Below are positions 61,557 through 64,000 of a stretch of DNA of 64,000 nucleotides, piece after piece. The position numbers and the translations under genes are program-made. Location of the stretch: NCBI RefSeq assembly GCF_027789125.1, contig NZ_JAQFVF010000023.1, forward strand, positions 248,001 through 312,000. Reading direction: 5' to 3'. How positions within the stretch are numbered: the stretch's first letter is position 1; the number at the start of each line of letters is the position of its first letter. Source of the DNA: Paenibacillus aestuarii (lineage in GTDB: Bacteria > Bacillota > Bacilli > Paenibacillales > NBRC-103111). The notes beneath the pieces are model-generated. The model did not search any database. It saw only the letters and a list, made by a program, of their open reading frames with translations, and was not told where the DNA came from.

Positions 61557-62312
61557 CTATCCGATTAATGTAAGATATGCGTTTATTAAATCCGATCCAT
61601 AGCCATACGCGATCCCAATTCCCAAAGCCAAATACGGGCCAAATGGTATCGGTTGCTTTCGTTTTGTTATGCCCAGTGCTTGCAGCACGCCACCTATTAT
61701 TGTGCCGATCAAACAGGCTAACAACAATGCCATGATGATTTGCGAATAGCCCAGCACGAAGCCGCAAAGCAGCATAAGTTTGGCATCCCCCATTCCCATT
61801 CCGCCTCTGGACACCACAGCTATGAGCACAATCAAGCCTCCGCCTGCAATGGCCCCTACTACATAATGCCACCAAGGTAGTTCATGGCTAATCACCCGCA
61901 TGATGATGAACAGTGGAAGAAAGAAGAGCAGAACTTTGTTGGGTATGAGCATATAGACCAAATCTGCAATCGTGATGATAACGAGCAAGCTGATGAGGAG
62001 CCATGCCGTCAGGGCTTCCCAAGTAAAGCCAAAGTGTAGATATGCCCATACATAAGCCAAGCCTGTTGCGAATTCTCCGAACGGGTACAGCACACTTACC
62101 TTCGAGTCACAATATCGGCATTTGCCGCCGGACACTAAATAGCTGATTACTGGTAAAAGATCTCTCGCCTTCAGACGAGTTTTGCAATTCGGGCATGACG
62201 ACGGCGGATGCAGAACGGATTGTCCGGCAGGCACGCGCAAGGCGACCACGTTAAAAAAGGAGCCGAACACGAGACCGATTATGAACAAATAGATGGCAAT
62301 AAGAGTCGTCAT
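61557..62312 (-). CDS. pilD: Prepilin peptidase (PilD type)
   Basis: 251 aa, about seven to eight membrane spans. N-terminal methylase/peptidase type: cysteines CPNC and CRYC, then catalytic aspartates in IADLVYMLIPNK and GMGDAKLMLLCG. It cleaves and methylates the type IV pilin encoded upstream. It is a different enzyme from the TadV-type peptidase at 42404-42913, which lacks the cysteine domain. Confidence 0.92.
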   Translation of the reverse strand: MTTLIAIYLFIIGLVFGSFFNVVALRVPAGQSVLHPPSSCPNCKTRLKARDLLPVISYLVSGGKCRYCDSKVSVLYPFGEFATGLAYVWAYLHFGFTWEALTAWLLISLLVIITIADLVYMLIPNKVLLFFLPLFIIMRVISHELPWWHYVVGAIAGGGLIVLIAVVSRGGMGMGDAKLMLLCGFVLGYSQIIMALLLACLIGTIIGGVLQALGITKRKQPIPFGPYLALGIGIAYGYGSDLINAYLTLIG

Positions 62313-62335
62313 GGCGTTGGATCGCTTTCTATTGA

Positions 62336-62373
62336 AATTTTAAAACAGGAATCGGAATGAACCGACTCCTGTT
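62336..62373 (-). terminator. Terminator/attenuator after the pilin gene
   Basis: Minus-strand AACAGGAGTCGG pairs with CCGATTCCTGTT, followed by TTAAAATTT. It would let the major pilin be made in excess over the assembly proteins. Confidence 0.6.
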
Positions 62374-62396
62374 GGGGTTGTTATAGGTGGTTAAAA

Positions 62397-62870
62397 TTAA
62401 GTTGATGTAGGTGTAGGTGTAGGTGTTGCTGTAGATCCAACTAAAACACTTGCAGGCTGAGTAACTGTTCCATTAGCAGTTGTTAAACTAACCGATATTA
62501 ATGTCCCATTGCTGTCATAATTCACGCTTCCACCTGTAATTGTACTCTTTGTACTTGGAAGCACTAAATTGTTATCAAGGTATCCTTGCAATTGCAGCCC
62601 TTTTGTCTGACTGTTTAATGTTCCGCTAATAACTGGAATTGTCACATTTTTTGCATCTCCCGCTAACTCAGCAGTCACATATAGTCTGCCAGCATCCATA
62701 ACTTGACGGAAAGTTGCGATATCAGCGTCATTCTTGGACTTGTTGATGATATTACTAATCAGTGGCACCGCAATTGCCGCAATAACCGCCAAAATAACGA
62801 TAACTGCCAGCAACTCGATCAGTGTAAAGCCTTTTTCATTTTTTTTGAATTTGTTAAGCAATGATTTCAT
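62397..62870 (-). CDS. Type IV major pilin
   Basis: 157 aa. The short leader KKNEKG is followed by FTLIELLAVIVILAVIAAIA, the class III signal cut by PilD between Gly and Phe, with Glu5. The head domain is Thr/Ser/Asn-rich. The C-terminus is a Thr-Pro repeat (TATPTPTPTST) from an ACACCT hexamer repeat. Located between pilC and pilD; likely surface structure or DNA uptake pilus. Confidence 0.93.
   Translation of the reverse strand: MKSLLNKFKKNEKGFTLIELLAVIVILAVIAAIAVPLISNIINKSKNDADIATFRQVMDAGRLYVTAELAGDAKNVTIPVISGTLNSQTKGLQLQGYLDNNLVLPSTKSTITGGSVNYDSNGTLISVSLTTANGTVTQPASVLVGSTATPTPTPTST
62401..62421 (-). repeat. Thr-Pro coding repeat at the pilin C-terminus
   Basis: About three GTAGGT units on the plus strand encode Thr-Pro pairs as the last residues of the pilin. 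In-frame copy change would alter the exposed tail. Confidence 0.7.
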
Positions 62871-62900
62871 GTAAAATCCTCCCCAGGATAATTGATTGTA

Positions 62901-64000
62901 TTAACCAATATTAGAATAAATTGTAAACATCGGAACCATAATCGCGGCCACAATGGTGCCGACGACGCCGGCCAAAAATACGAGCAGCAAGGGCTCGATT
63001 AATGATTTGAGACGGTCAACGGTGTTCTCTACATCCATCTCATAGAAATCCGCAACCTTCTCCAGCATCAGATCCAGCGAGCCGGTCTCTTCACCAATCG
63101 CGATCATTTGGGTAACCAGCGGTGGGAATACCCAAGCTTTCTTGAGCGGCTCCGACAGCGGATTGCCCTGGCGAAGTGAGTCGGCCGACTTGCGGATATA
63201 ACTGCCGATGACGCGATTATTTACGGTTTCTTCGACGATCGATAAGGACTGGAGCACCGGAACCGAGCTTGCGTATAGGGAGGACAGCGTCCGCGTCAAT
63301 TGTGCGATCGCGCCTTTTTGTCTCAGCTTGCCGAATACAGGCGCTTTCAGCACGGCATAATCGATCGCGTAAGCGCCTTGAGGCGTCCGTTTGGCGACTT
63401 GATAAATCAATATGATCGCAATGATCGCGAACACCCAGGCATACCACTGATTTTGAACGCTCTTGCTAAGCGCCAGAACAAACTTTGTAACCAGTGGCAG
63501 CTCAGCGTGCATCGATTCAAACATGGAGACGAATTGCGGCACAACCGATTTTAACAAATAAACAACAGCCGCCATGGCCATGAGCCCGACGACAACCGGA
63601 TAGGTTAACGCCGATTTAATTTTCTCGCGAGTCACGTGCTCTTTCTCATAAAATTTCGCCATCCGATCGAGGGTACCGTCCAAATCCCCGGTTTCTTCCC
63701 CGGCACGAATCATGTTCACGAACACCGATGGAAATATTTTCTTATGTTCGATGATCGATTGCGACAACGACACCCCTTTCGCCAAGCTCGCTGCAACTTG
63801 GATCAAAGCTTTGCGCAATGGCTTGCTTTCCGTTTGTGCGGCCAAGATGTTCGTTGCTTCGACGATATTGACGCCGGCGCGTATTAATGTTGCGAATTGC
63901 CTGCAATATACAATAAAGTGTATCGCCTTCACGGGATTGCCTATGTATATATCCATCTTCAATGCTTTGAACTGTTCTTCTTTCACTGACAGAACAATGT
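62901..64000 (-). CDS. pilC: PilC inner-membrane platform protein, partial
   Basis: At least 366 aa, 5' end outside the window (frame open to the edge). Two repeated GspF/PilC domains: VYCRQFATLIRAGVNIVEAT ... MIRAGEETGDLDGTLDRMAKFYEKEH, and LTRTLSSLYASSVPVLQSLSIVEETV ... MIAIGEETGSLDLMLEKVADFYEMDVE, each followed by membrane helices. GTG 63986 is an internal codon, as family members have about 40 more N-terminal residues. Part of the pilus operon with pilin, pilD, pilMN and pilO downstream. Confidence 0.9.
   Translation of the reverse strand, partial: IVLSVKEEQFKALKMDIYIGNPVKAIHFIVYCRQFATLIRAGVNIVEATNILAAQTESKPLRKALIQVAASLAKGVSLSQSIIEHKKIFPSVFVNMIRAGEETGDLDGTLDRMAKFYEKEHVTREKIKSALTYPVVVGLMAMAAVVYLLKSVVPQFVSMFESMHAELPLVTKFVLALSKSVQNQWYAWVFAIIAIILIYQVAKRTPQGAYAIDYAVLKAPVFGKLRQKGAIAQLTRTLSSLYASSVPVLQSLSIVEETVNNRVIGSYIRKSADSLRQGNPLSEPLKKAWVFPPLVTQMIAIGEETGSLDLMLEKVADFYEMDVENTVDRLKSLIEPLLLVFLAGVVGTIVAAIMVPMFTIYSNIG

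Noticed and set aside
1..64000. CRISPR, insertion sequence, prophage, rRNA or tRNA
   Set aside because: No regular spacer arrays, transposase, integrase, phage structural genes or recognisable stable RNA genes are seen anywhere in the window.

Overview
The window looks like a chromosomal segment of a spore-forming Firmicute close to Paenibacillus (family Paenibacillaceae). This rests on strong AAGGAGG-type ribosome binding sites, frequent TTG and GTG starts, mixed GC content, and family markers: KapB, a YhcN/YlaJ-type sporulation lipoprotein, the MrfA/MrfB repair pair, a Bacillus-type FadR regulon, and a Flp/Tad locus carrying FHA and Ser/Thr-kinase proteins. I see no rRNA, tRNA, CRISPR array, insertion sequence or prophage. 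Most genes are on the minus strand.

Region 1 (1-3.9 kb): a frameshifted metallophosphoesterase, a PucR-type regulator with a clear sigma-A promoter, and an AT-rich stretch with small genes. Region 2 (3.9-16.4 kb): a complete fatty-acid beta-oxidation cluster. On the minus strand, fadF, the fadN-type multifunctional gene, fadA, fadE, an acyl-CoA ligase and a thioesterase form one run. Divergently, fadR is followed by etfB and etfA. A near-perfect FadR box lies just downstream of the fadR promoter, and a CcpA-like cre site lies in front of fadF, so both long-chain acyl-CoA and carbon source probably control the cluster.

Region 3 (16.5-24 kb): two alpha/beta hydrolases, a YezD-type small protein, a 1-kb gene-free region, and a sulfate ABC transporter operon (two permeases, ATPase, binding protein). 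The gene-free region is the most intriguing part. It holds a divergent minus-strand promoter feeding a short structured RNA with an intrinsic terminator. The same 10-bp box (AATTCCAAGT) sits exactly 6 bp downstream of the -10 element in both this promoter and the sulfate-operon promoter. Next to it are two copies of a ~105-bp repeat whose hairpin is preserved on the minus strand.

Region 4 (24-40.9 kb): housekeeping genes, including an AIM24-like protein, an acyl-CoA thioesterase, PurT, a MoxR ATPase/VWA pair, a spore lipoprotein, a TRIC-type channel, a Gfo/Idh/MocA oxidoreductase, KapB, a thioredoxin-like protein, two ABC-F ATPases, an M42 peptidase, a Dabb protein and a GNAT.

Region 5 (40.9-51 kb): a Flp/Tad-type pilus locus with FHA protein, prepilin peptidase, TadE/TadG-like proteins, CpaF, CpaE-like protein and a kinase. 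It appears broken. CpaF stops just before its Walker A motif and runs directly into a TadE-like gene; TadB, TadC and the Flp pilin are absent. Region 6 (51-59 kb): an RlmM-like methyltransferase and a DNA-repair cluster (Nfo, Fpg/Nei, MrfB, MrfA). Region 7 (59-64 kb): a type IV pilus operon (pilC, pilin, pilD, a pilM-pilN fusion, pilO), cut by the window edge.
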